NCBI GenBank assembly: GCA_963082875.1
Contig: OY720101.1
Coordinates: 5,952,001-6,016,000 of the forward strand
Length of the DNA: 64,000 nucleotides
Direction of reading: 5' to 3'
From: Corella eumyota
Lineage: Eukaryota; Chordata; Ascidiacea; Phlebobranchia; Corellidae
The position numbers and the translations under genes are program-made. The first letter of the stretch is position 1. Each line of letters opens with the position of its first letter. The notes under the pieces are model-generated. The model saw nothing but the letters and a program-made list of their open reading frames with translations, was not told the DNA's origin and did no database searches. This document shows, piece by piece, positions 50,601 through 62,140 of this stretch.

Positions 50601-53600
50601 GTCCTAAAAAATAAAAAATATTTAGAATTTGGTTTGATTATTTGTTAATCAAGAAGTAATTTTTCAATCAGTTATCTATGAAATATTTAGTTAATTTGCA
50701 GTCATTTATTTTGGCCCAAATTATAAAAATAACAACTATTTTGAAATTTAATTACAATTTATAACAAAGTTTCAATTTTCTACTTACTGATTTACTTAAA
50801 TATGATTTTAAATCTTCTGTTTCGTTAAGAAGGGTTACACTGCACTTTCCTCTGTAAAATTATTGTACTTATTATTAACAACTTAATTGCAACTTTTATT
50901 AAATTAATCTGTAAAAAGTAACAAAGTTATACAAAAAAGTATATAAAACATTGCTAAAATAAGAAAATGAATTTAATTTTCTAGTAGCAACGACATTGCA
51001 AAAATATATTTTAAGGGCATATCTTTAACAAAATTGTATATATTTTTATAAAAAAGAAAAAAGTTTAGCTTGCCTAATGTGAGTGGCAGGTAGGGTGTCA
51101 AGTTGTCGAGATAAATAAAGTTCTTTGTGGTTGAGTTGATGTCTCTCCTCACCACTAAGATCTGTGGAGGACTCATCCATATCTTCTTCCATGTCCTCTG
51201 CAGAAGAAGCAAGGATAAATAGTTATTTTATTTACTAACTGCTATGAAAGCCTAATTAACATTGTTGTTTATAGTTAAAATTAAAAATGCTTATAATAAT
51301 TAACCCGTGCACCGTGAACAGCATTTTTTTTTCTAAGGCCTTTAAAAATTTGACATATATATATATACAAGTTATGTCCAAATATCTTAATTATATTTAT
51401 TGGATATATCATAATTATAACCATACCATTGACTAAATGTTTAAACGATTATCAAAACGCAGGTAAAAATTAATAGCAGAAGAATAACATTTAAAAATAA
51501 ATAGCAGATAATGAATCAAAATGCTTTAAAGTTATTTTATGACTGTTAGATTTTTTATAGTTAAAATTAGAGAGATAACTTACTTGCATGTTTGTCAGCA
51601 AGTAAAAGCAAACTATTTGAAATATCTCTTCTTCTGTAGAAGCAGATTACCTTAGCTTCCACATTGCCGCTCGAAGTCTATAACATAAAGTTGTGGTATA
51701 ACTTTTAAAACTTTTAAGAACTTTCACCGCAAAAATATGATAATAAGACAGCGCATAATGTATATGGGCAATTCTTCGGTAACGGAATTACAATTACTGT
51801 GGTTTATAAACTTATAATTTTTTTTTTTAAATAATTGAAATCATTTTTTAAGTTAAAACAACCCATATATTGCCATTCTAAATTTTTATAAGCATAAAAG
51901 TCCAGTTCGAACTTCTATGCTTCTTAAAAATTGCAAAATGTTTGGTAACGGAATTACGCCAATAAATTAGATATAAAAAGTTGGGTAATACTTAATCCCA
52001 ATTTGTCTGAATTTTAAAAGAATTAACTTAAATTAAACATGTGTAAATAATTGTCCTTATTGAAAGCAACAAAAAGATACCAAATTTTTTTAGTTGGGGT
52101 TTAAAAAATATTTATTTATTGACAAATTAACTTAAAAAAACCTGGTAACGGAATTACACTTTAAGTAACAGAAAGGCACTGTCTAATTTTGGCATGTAAC
52201 TTTAGTCTTAAATTTACTCAATTTCAGATAAAATTTAAAAAAATTGTTTTAGGTACTGTTAAAATAAGAAACAAACCTAACTAAAAATTTTTTAAAAAAA
52301 TCTTGGTAACGGAATTACAAAACTAAAAACTACTAGATTTTTTTTTAAATAAACTCTTAAACAGAACAAAACAAACCAAATTTTGAAATTCCTAACTACC
52401 ATTTTAACAAAAACTACAAACATAACTGCAAAAATAAAATTAACAAACAAACATAACATGTTTAAAATTCTAAATCGCTAAACTCTAAATTAGTAATAAA
52501 ATTGATGTCGCAGAAACAATTTGTTACACCTAAATAAAATGGATAATTATGCAAAAACAATAAGTCTAGTGGGTAAAATAGCTTATTGTTTGAATATGCC
52601 AAATATCAGTTAAAAATCAACTTGTTAACTAAGAATATTTTTATTTAATTTTATTTAGTAATATATGTACCCATAAAACTAATTTATAAATTTGAAAACT
52701 ACCTTCTCACAAAATTAAAAAAAATGGATATTATATTACAATGCCATTTCATTTTTTTACTTATAAAAATAATTATATTATTTTAAATCACTTAAACCAG
52801 GCAGAATAAGCATTTCTACAAAATCTCTGATGTTGTAATTCCGTTACCCGTAATTCCGTTACCATTATTGTAGATAAAATTGATAAGGAACGTTAAAGTT
52901 TAGTTTTTATTTATAGTACTTAACAACTAAAATCAGAGAATTAAAAATATTATAAGTTGTATTTGATTAAATTTCAAGTTATAAAACTTTTTATGTAAAT
53001 TCGGTAACGGAATTACCTATATTCTTACAAGTTAAAAACTTAAAAATTGCTGATTTTTAAATTGTAATATAGAATTTGTTGTTTAACTTATGTTAAGCAT
53101 ATGCTTAAACCTCTTATACTAACACATTACAAATCTGTTGTAATCTGTTTTGTAACTTTTATATTAACTTAAAATTATTGCTTAAAATAGCCATAAAAGT
53201 GCAAAAAAATTTGTACATTTTAAATTAAAAAAAAAAATCACTTATAAAAAATTATTTGCCTAAATTTTTTTAAATTTAAACTTTAAATATCAAAACCAAA
53301 GAAACAGGTAAGTTAATTAAACAAATAATTTAAGTTAATTTTTTTTTAAAAAACACTTTCCCAATGAGAATTGCCCATATACATATTTTAAACAAGTGTT
53401 AAAACAATATATTAATTCGTAGTTATAGATGATGATTATAATAAGAAATATATAAATGGTATGAAGAAATAAAACCAAGTGTACAAAATTTGCATAAAAC
53501 TAATGCCCAAGCTAAAGTAATAACTCTTTAACTAAAAAAAAACTCATTAAATAAAAAAAAAATATAAAAAAACTATTTGTTTTTTGATAAATATTTACCT

Positions 53601-54906
53601 TATTTAATTCTTCAATTCTTCGAATAAGGTATGGATTACTGGAGGAATTTTCGAAATAAACATAATCTGTTAAAACAACGGAAAAAAATGTTAAATAAAT
53701 CTAACCATTACAAGTGTAAACACATATTATTAAGATGGCTAGTAGAACATTCTTTAAAATAAATAATATATTTTTTCAAGTTAAATAAAGCAGAAACTAA
53801 AAACCAACTTCGGAAAACAGTTATAAAAATTGGTTTAATTAGGTAATCGGAAAATAATATTAATTTGGCAATATAATATAAACCTTAAAGTTTATCAGAA
53901 TTTCGACAAATTAGTTGCTTAAAAATTAATTAAATTTAATATATATATATAAGTTAAAAAATGTGTTAAAAGTTTTGCCTTAAGAAATTATAACTAAATT
54001 GCTATTAAAATATATAAAAGCTTTTGCATTTTTTGTTAAAGTACTGTCAATCATTATTTATGCGGGTAAAAAAAATTAACTAATTATATAACCTTGTTGT
54101 CAGATTGTATTAAAATTGTGACACTGGCAGACTGCTTGGTAAAAAGTGTTGACTTACAAGTAATTGCATTATGACATATGGGTTAAAGACAGTTTAACAA
54201 TGAACTAAATAACTAACAAAAAAGGTTATTTGGCATATATAATATATGTGTAAAAATTCTTAAAAAATGAAGTTAAATTATGCAAATAACAAAAAAGTCA
54301 TTAAAAAGTGGATACGTCAAAAATCTTTACAGCGCTTTACAATTGAACCGTTACGTCCCCTTTTGCAGGAAGTAGTTCCTTAAACACGTTTTAATATCAA
54401 GCGAATTTAGTTAAAAAAATTAAAAATAATGTCTTCGATTTTTATTAAAACAATTATATAGATGATTTTGCCGTATATTCTATAATGATACATATGTTAT
54501 ACATTTTAAAATATTACAAATGTTTATTAATTTTTTTACTATCGTTGTAGATATTCATCCGCGCCGCTTTTACATCAACATGAACTAGCGGCAAAATTAT
54601 CCATTTATAATTTGTAATGTTTACTTTTTATCTTAACGTAATACAATTTTCCACCATTAATTTATCAAAATAAACTTTAAATTCTAACAATATTATGAAT
54701 TAGGTATTGAGCAACACTTACCTTCTTTTTGCAAACTAAATAAGTTACTGTACTTTCAATACACGATAGAAAAACAGGTAAACAGCGCAATCAATCGATT
54801 AATAAATTACACAACAATGGTTGACATACAGCCAAATCAAGGCTCATTTATATCCACTAGTAATAAGTTTCTTACCTCCTATTCGATACATATTACTGGA
54901 CGTCAT
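44610..54906 (-). CDS. MTA: Metastasis-associated protein (NuRD subunit), single pre-duplication MTA
   Basis: Scaffold of the NuRD deacetylase complex, in the nucleus. Eighteen exons: 54876-54906, 53599-53666, 51584-51677, 51074-51197, 50788-50851, 50486-50603, 50053-50155, 47753-47852, 47395-47583, 46967-47100, 46802-46875, 46434-46594, 45848-46058, 45625-45759, 45180-45308, 45076-45110, 44907-44998, 44610-44769; 2022 nt, 673 aa. The BAH domain (about 1-165) shows [20 protein letters not shown] and [23 protein letters not shown]2 follows, then SANT from about 262 ([20 protein letters not shown]). A GATA-type finger (ACEGC then [16 protein letters not shown]) spans exons 11-12, and [19 protein letters not shown] is the conserved helix after it. 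The C-terminus has AARRP and EPIIIDD, near the vertebrate EPIVIED. Exon 4 ends with a GC donor (AG|GCAAGC). Confidence 0.96.
46590..46645. repeat. 28-bp tandem duplication across an MTA 3' splice site
   Basis: GTTGAACCTGACAAAGTTAA occurs twice, 28 bases apart, at the acceptor of MTA exon 12. The result is two identical TTTGTCAG|GTTCAACT acceptors. The exon-proximal one keeps the frame; the other would add 28 bases and shift it. Confidence 0.9.
48084..48156 (-). tRNA. tRNA-Arg, anticodon CCU
   Basis: A 73-nt cloverleaf on the minus strand. Acceptor GCCCCGG pairs with CCGGGGT (one G-U). The D arm is GCCT-AATGGATA-AGGC. The anticodon arm is TTGGC-CTCCTAA-GCCAG with anticodon CCT (reads AGG). 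The T arm holds the B box GGTTCGAGTCC. It is nearly identical to vertebrate tRNA-Arg-CCT as I remember it. The gene lies inside the MTA intron between exons 7 and 8, on the same strand as MTA. A clean T run for pol III termination is only partly seen just downstream on the minus strand (TGCTTTTTGTTTTTAATTTT). Confidence 0.96.
48780..49195. promoter_or_regulatory. GC-rich island in an MTA intron with three CACGTG boxes and a CRE
   Basis: Base composition changes sharply from its AT-rich surroundings, with many CpGs (GCGCGCGCGCACACCCGC, GACGCGTGCGCGTTCTCGCG). CACGTG lies at 48836, 48850 and 48948, the last as GGTCACGTGACC. A perfect CRE, TGACGTCA, is at 49003-49010. It behaves like an internal promoter or enhancer of MTA. 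A start here would make a transcript lacking the BAH exons. Overlapping frames on both strands come from base composition and are not genes. Confidence 0.6.
50185..50425 (+). repeat. Three tRNA-like SINE relics in an MTA intron
   Basis: Three B-box-like blocks follow each other: AGTTTAATCCCTACTGATTC, AGGTTTAATTCCATCTGCTC and CGATTCAATCCCCACTG. Each is followed by a trace of the SINE body such as CATAGCTGC. None folds as a tRNA. Confidence 0.5.
51778..53016. repeat. Cluster of seven exact copies of GGTAACGGAATTAC in MTA intron 2
   Basis: Direct copies start at 51778, 51944, 52144, 52305 and 53003. Two inverted copies lie side by side at 52835-52848 and 52850-52863. The 14-mer is perfectly kept in all seven, while the 150-690 bases between copies look unrelated and AT-rich. 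It is absent elsewhere in the window as far as I can see. Confidence 0.92.
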
Positions 54907-55130
54907 CTCTTATAATTTTCTTATCTGATCAACGGTTAATGACGTATAAATAGTACTTCTCTATTTCATTTGCCAACATCTACAACTGAGAGAGGGAGCC
55001 AGCTTCGAACCCCGACCAAATAACCTGTCTGTCTCACGGCGTCAGCTTCCTTTTAGAAAAAGGTTGATGACGTCACACAATCGTGCATAGGTTTTATTAT
55101 TGTAGTGCTTGAGTATTGACCTCAACAATA
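54907..55130. promoter_or_regulatory. MTA promoter region
   Basis: Less AT-rich than its surroundings, with a perfect CRE (TGACGTCA at 55068-55075) about 165 bases before the start codon. No TATA box is evident. The position upstream of the first coding exon is the main support. Confidence 0.45.
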
Positions 55131-58100
55131 AGAAAAGCTACAGCAAAAACTATCTTTTACTCTAGTACATTTGGAATTTGACATCAAAATTAAAACTGCT
55201 TGAATATAAACAAAAATACTACACGACTTCACCTACTATTTAACCTTAGGTTTTTTTTTTTTTAAAGCTGTAGTTTGATTTTAAATTGATAAGTGACTAG
55301 CAATCGGCCAACAAAAACTTTAGCATCTTTATAATATGATTGCGACTTTGGCAAAAAAATAAAGTTTATTGATTTAACGACAGTGCGTTGTTTGGTTTAA
55401 AGCTGTTTGTGATGTGGCTTTATTCAACTATTTCCCTGAAAATAATTATCGGGTTCAAAAAGCCACTGGTTTTTTCAACACTAATTTAAGTTATATTTTT
55501 ATATCACATCCTATTTTGTGATCAAAAACTTAATTTAAGAACGTTTTATAAATAGTTACAACCGCAATCGAAATTTTACGCAAAAAAGGAAAATGGCTTT
55601 AGTGAACCGGCCCTGAAAGTGAACGCTCCCTGATCGGAAACACGTGACAACCACTCATTCACGACGTGAAACAAAGGTCATTCGGCTCTCATAAACTTAA
55701 ATATCAGTTTTTTGTATACAAATTAATTTTTTACCCAAAATACATTACGTAACGCTATAATGTATAAAACTACTACAAATAAACAATATAGGCTACAGTT
55801 TTCTTGGTCTTGACTGGTTTTCTTCCAGCAAAAAGTTTTAGATTTCATTTACATACGTGACAATATTGGACGCTTCGTTAAACAAATACAAACGTAATTT
55901 TAGAACTTATAAACCCACAATATTCTAACGATAAGCGGGCTTAAAAGTAAAGTGAAATATATATAGCTAAGCAGTAGATATGAGTCGAAAACAAACCCTG
56001 AGTTCCTAAGAGCAACTTAGAATCATCTTTTTCCAAACAAAACTAATTAATATTAGCCACAACATAACATTTATAATTAAGGCCTTATGCAGCACTAGGT
56101 AGTCTACTATTTTTTGACAAGCATGCTTCTTCCTAATATTTCAATATGCAAATGACATTGGTAATTTTAGCTTGTGTTGGAGACCCTGTTTTCGCCTAAG
56201 ATTTACTTAAATCCGACTGACTTTTGAAAATTCCATTTGAAGTGTTTTAACCGACTAAATATTAATGAGAAAAAATGCATTACGCAACATGAAAATGAGA
56301 ATTGCAAGTTGTATTTTTAAAATCTATTTCCTTAAACCTTTGTTTACAAATGCATATCAACCATGCTATAAAAGTATTAGTAGAGTCATACATTTGGAGT
56401 GTTTTTGTATATGTAAAGAATAAACCCAAATCATTTTCTAAAGTTAACCTTTGCTTGAGTTTAAATTTGCATAACACACAAACTTTACAACACCAACTAT
56501 GTGGCAACATTTGATAATTAATTACAATTTCCTTAATTATTGTTTGTTAATATTTAAAAAAATTATCTTAATTTTGCAACTGGATATTTAAGTTAGGTAT
56601 CGGCGAACGAATAACTGTTTTGTGAAGTCGTTGGCAAGTAGCGGAGTGATACATCGAATAATCCAATCAAAATAACCAAATAGTCATTCACGAGATATAT
56701 TTTTTGTTGTATTATTCCGCCCCATACACACGAACATTTGAGATGTTAAAGAGAATGCCGCATGGCTTGCCTTTCTCGGATGCCTCTCTCTCTTTTTAGC
56801 CCCTCCCCGAATGACGTGTGTTTTCAGATCAAACTAGCCAAAGCTATTGTTTATTGATTACAACAAAACATTTTTCATTTAATAAAAAAACTAAAACTGC
56901 AGTCCCGAAATCTTGATTCAAAACTAGAATTTTTTTTTAACTCGACTAAGTAACTATTTAAGATCAATTAAACAAATAATTATAATTGCCTTAGGCCTGA
57001 CTTAAACTTTCTATTAATTTTCGTGTTATTTGATAAAGTTCTAAAAGTAATTCCTGCCAAATTATTTTAAAATAAATTTAATGTTTCTAAGATGATCTTT
57101 TTTCCCAACCCTAAAAGTAAAAAAATACAATAGCAACTAAAGTAGTTTTATTTAAGGACGGGATCTCTAAAATGCGTTTTATAGTGTAGCAATAAAAACC
57201 ACTCTGTAATTTTCTTGTGTATTAATATTCGGCAATTATTAACCCTATTTGTTTATTATAAAAATAGTTCACGTATGTAATTAAATATCATTTCTATGTT
57301 ACTTATTTTGCTTTTTTTAATGATTATATAATAAATTGTACAACATACATCTAAGTAAATTTAGATCTTACTAAAACTAAAATATTTAAATTTATGAACT
57401 ATTGTTTTCAAAAAAGAAATTTCTAATGATTTTAACTTATAGTAATTTTAGGCATCGGAGTTTTTATTAAAAAGAAATGTCAAATTTTCTCAATAAACTT
57501 TAAAGTTATTTTCAAATAAGGTTTCATTTAAGAACAGTCTTGTTTTGTTCTTTTACTGTAAAATATATAATTTACACAAATAATTTAACAATTTGTCAAA
57601 AGTATAAAAAAAAAAATTTTATCCCTAGAAACCCTTAAATTTTATATAAAACATAATTTTAGATAAACATTTTAATTAGTACCTGAACGAATGTCATTAT
57701 TAACTTTATATTTTACTTTTATTTTTTATTAAAAATGTGTAAATGTATTATTTTGGGATTACCGATAAAACAATTTAAAAAAATTGATTTCGCGATTTAA
57801 ATTAAACCGCTAGTTGTCCATAGAGATCCAACATAAGTACACCAATCAAAAAATATACTACGACAAATATTTTTTTAGGGCTAATCTGCCAAAGGGTTAA
57901 AATTGCATTTTAAAATATAAATAATATTTTGCTTTTAAAATTTTATTTAACGATAAATAATAAAACAAAATAGCAATATAACTTATATTTAAAAACAACA
58001 TAAAAGCCACTGGTTGTGATGCGCAGTATTTTTTGTGTTACGACCAAAATTTAAAAAACGAGAATAAATTTGCGGTATTATAAAAAAAAACATAGAAATA

Positions 58101-61100
58101 GATTAATGTATTAAGGCTTAAATTATAATTTAAAAATGGTAGAAACCATTTAATTTACTTACGCAAAATTAAAAATAGTCATAAAATATAATTTATTTTT
58201 GTTACACCGCAAGGTGGCACAAGAGAACGTGTCCAATCATAGCCGCAAGGCATACGACAAACAAACGCAAATCAAAACAGAGCCAACAGCGAGAAAATCG
58301 TATTAGAATCAACTTAAAAATACTTTTAAAACGTGCCGAGTAGTTTTAGTTATTTCTAGAAAACCTGCCAAGCCCGTTAACTTTAAAAAAAAAAACAAGT
58401 TAAAATGAGTTCACAATGACTTGATAATGATGTTGTTTATAAATTAAGAAAAAATAAATAAAGAAAAATACAAAAACATTTTTTTATTATTTTTTTTAAA
58501 TTTAAAGTTATAAAATTAATTTATAAACACTACTTTTTATTCATTTTCTCCTTTTTAGGTAATCAATGACTTTTCAATATCACATGAAGAAAATTTCTAA
58601 CATTTTTAACATTACACGAAAAAATCTTAAATAAAAAACCTTTTATAGTAAGTCTAAATAGCAGCACAATATTAATCCAGATATTTGTACGATAACTCAT
58701 ATTTGTTTGGACAAAATATAAACCTCTAAAAACGCTCGTAATGCAATAACTAGTTTAGTGCCATATAAGGAAACTGAGCGAAGATTTTATCCGTACGCGG
58801 TGTTTAGCCTTGAAATAACTATGCGCTCACTAACACAGGTCAAAATTGCCTTATTCGACTTCCTATTCGGTCGTACTGTCAAAACATGTTTTCAAAACTG
58901 TTTATATCCTGAATTCTGTGACGACATAAATAATGGGATTTAAGGTAATGACGTAATGAAAATGAAAACAAGTTGTTTTGTCCAAGTTTCGGGCAACTAC
59001 CGGCTCCTATCGAAAATTACTACGACCTATTATCGTCCAGAACTATAACAATTTGAATGTCAATACGTGACATTATTCTTCCCAGGCTTGTTACTGCACG
59101 TACTGCGTAGTACAGCAGCGAAAGTGCAATAGCTAATGTCACGTTTTTAGGGCAGGCGATGGTTTAAGGTGGTATCGCGTCGTCGATGAAATTTAACGGC
59201 GCCGAATCAGTTCTAACTTCGACCTTTCGATTTTTCACTGACACTGTGATAACGTGACCATGGTATATTTTGATTTTGGTGGCTGTGGCGACTTGACATT
59301 AAACACTACAGCGTAACCTTATAGTAAAGAGTATCAGCAGCACGTTTCATCCAAGTCTTAAGGTTTTTAGATGCGCTGTAATTCGGCTTATCATAACCTT
59401 AAATACCTGCCGTTTTGTGCATAATGCTTAATAATAGAAATGCTTAATTAATGTATAAAAATATACATTCCTCATAAAGGTTAGGCTACTATGATAAAGG
59501 TTATTTTACAACATTACGAAAATATTTGCTAAAACGTGTTCAAAACAACAGTGTTTAAATTATTTAAAAACAAAAATATCTATTAACAAAAAAACAGGTT
59601 TTACTTAGAAAAATAAAAATAAGAATTTGTAATTGGCCAATCCTTTAAAACGTGCGTAGGGACTTAACAAAATTCCGATTTAAAATTGATTACAAAATTC
59701 CCATCTTAAATTTGCATAAATTTTAGACCTTTAAAATTTTGGTGACATCAACATCTAAATAACATTCCCACCTACACGTGGAATTATTGTTTTCGTTCCT
59801 CTCCAATTTTTTCTTGTTTGGCAACTTTGACAAAAAATTTTTTGTCGTTTAATAATTATTTTTAGTTCGTCGAAAAATTCTTTAAAAATACTAATGCCCT
59901 AAACGCTAATAATAATCCTGTCGCTATATTAAATTGATGCTTTTTTGCACGCAGGCACCTGAGGTTTATATATAAACCATGCGCAAAAATAGAAATTAGA
60001 AATGAGAGATTCTTAAAGCGCTTAGTCGGCTTTCTCCTAAAAAAAGAGAAAGCGATACTCTATAGGTAAAGCATTGGGAGCTCGTATTTTTTCGCCACCT
60101 TATTGCCGATATGCTGCTACGGTTTTAGTCTATTTTTGCTCGCTTAGCAGACCGAGTTAGACATTACGTTTCTCACAACCATTTTCGAGATTTTTTAGCG
60201 ATAGATTTGCCTTGGGCTGGTTAAACTACGTCAATTTACGTCAATATTACGTATTTCTGTTGCTAGTTTAGGTTTGAAACCATTCGGATGAAGCTATATC
60301 AGACCAATGCTAAACAAACATAATACTTATTATATGCATGTGTTAAAATAGTTTTTTTTTAGTTGACTTATAAGTACAGAATTTTACGGAACGGTACAAA
60401 ACAACAACTACGTCACAGAATTGCAAATATGGTCACGTGCATGCAAAATTAAAGCTTTCCTATTACACATGGCAAATATGCATATAGGTTTAACGCTTGG
60501 TCTAATTTGGCTAATAAGTAATCATCAATTCCGTAATAAAAAAACTAGCAAAAATTGTTACTATATTTGATACCTAAAAAAAAAAAATTTACAATTTTTT
60601 CGAGGAATTTCTAACGAAACAGAAAATAAGTTTACGTATTTAAAAATTCGCGGGAAAAAGTAAGTTAACGTCATTTTTTCTTAATTTGGCAAGTTTTCTT
60701 ATAATAGCGAATCGCCTAATAATAGAAACGAGTTAAACTATAATAACAGCTTTGACGTACATTCACCTATTTTGGTGCATCGGAGAATTAATTGCTGGGT
60801 TAATACACTTTTCACAGTCTAACTAAAATAAACATAAAAACATTTTTGCCCATTGGCAATAGCAAAAAATGCAATATTAATATATTCATTTACGTATTTT
60901 AAAATATCAAACCACATAATAAATCTTTTTTGCGACTAAGTATAGTGGATAAACTTCTTTAAATGACAAACACGTGTTTCATGTGTACCTATATGTACGT
61001 AAAATTTTGTAATGTTTAATTATGGAAATATGTATCTATTTCTATCAAAATCTATTGTTCGTAAGACAAATGACTTTATACAATAATGATTTTTTACACG

Positions 61101-61200
61101 AAAATAATAATTTGATATTTTGTGTAAAAATATTAGAATATCTATTTTGGAAAAAAATATGTTTTTAGAACTAATAACTGACCTTTATCGACCTTAGGGT
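55131..61200. other. Long intergenic stretch, no gene recognised
   Basis: Mostly AT-rich. The open frames near 56300 and 58758 show no domain, signal peptide or splice context. Small structural items are a 16-bp palindrome GGTTTATATATAAACC at 59963-59978 and an 8-bp hairpin at 60029-60053. Confidence 0.45.
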
Positions 61201-62140
61201 TTTTTCATGTGACGTCATATCGTTGGTCGCTTTCATCTACTAATATGTCGTGCCTCAACGAAATAAAATGCATAACAATTACAATGTTTCGTTAATATGC
61301 AGTGTGAAAAATGTTAGTAATTTTTTTGAATTTAATTTATGCGTCACAGACTTTATAAGTGAGATTACAATAAATTACTGACATTGTTTCACAATTGTAT
61401 TTTTAATGTAACGGGAAATGTTGATAATGACACTTGGCATCACCACATGATGTCATGGGTTCTTTTCTGTAGCTTCTATAGTAATACGAAATGGTACGAA
61501 ATTCTGCCAAGTCCAAAAAACCATTGTCATTTAATAATTAAAAAAATGACAAAGTGGGCTTGGATATGGGTAATACAGGTTACCTAGTGTTAAAACCATA
61601 AAGTCGCTATATATTAATATATAAAAAAGCGTCTTATGACTAATTAGTAAGGACCAGAGAAGTGATCAACATTTAAGCTATGATAATTAAAAAACACATC
61701 GGTCAGCATAATTATATTACATCATTCCAAAACCAAGAGTGACGTCACATTGCTTAGACATTGCGTCATTCCCACTACAATGACTTGGCAAATTTTTGTC
61801 TGCATAGCAACGTAGTAATATGTTACATAACATTGTTATAACAACGAGCGTTGGTCTTTGATTTAAAGAGAAAATGTATCACATGAATTGAATATATATA
61901 GCATCCTATAACATTGAAGGGGGCGTTCTATTTAAAGATATACTCACGTATTTGACCTATTGTATTACTGTGTACGCCGTTGAATGAACGAACAAATTTG
62001 TACAGTGACGGCCGCAGAAAACAAATTACGTATCACGTGATGCGCGTGATCTGCGTTACGCATGACCAATTTTTTTCAATATGTAATCGAAGAACACGTG
62101 ACCCCACGTGATGACGGGTTCATGACGTCATTGTGGTAAA
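61201..62140. promoter_or_regulatory. Candidate distal regulatory cluster (CRE and E-box motifs)
   Basis: TGACGTCA occurs at 61210, 61740 and 62123. CACGTG occurs at 62034, 62095 and 62105. The densest part, 62030-62130, holds three E-boxes and one CRE in 100 bases. This is the same motif pair as in the MTA intron island. No gene adjoins it within the window. Confidence 0.4.

Noticed and set aside
51778-53016. CRISPR-like array from the repeated 14-mer
   Set aside because: Repeats are too short, unevenly spaced and in both orientations, and the setting is an animal intron.
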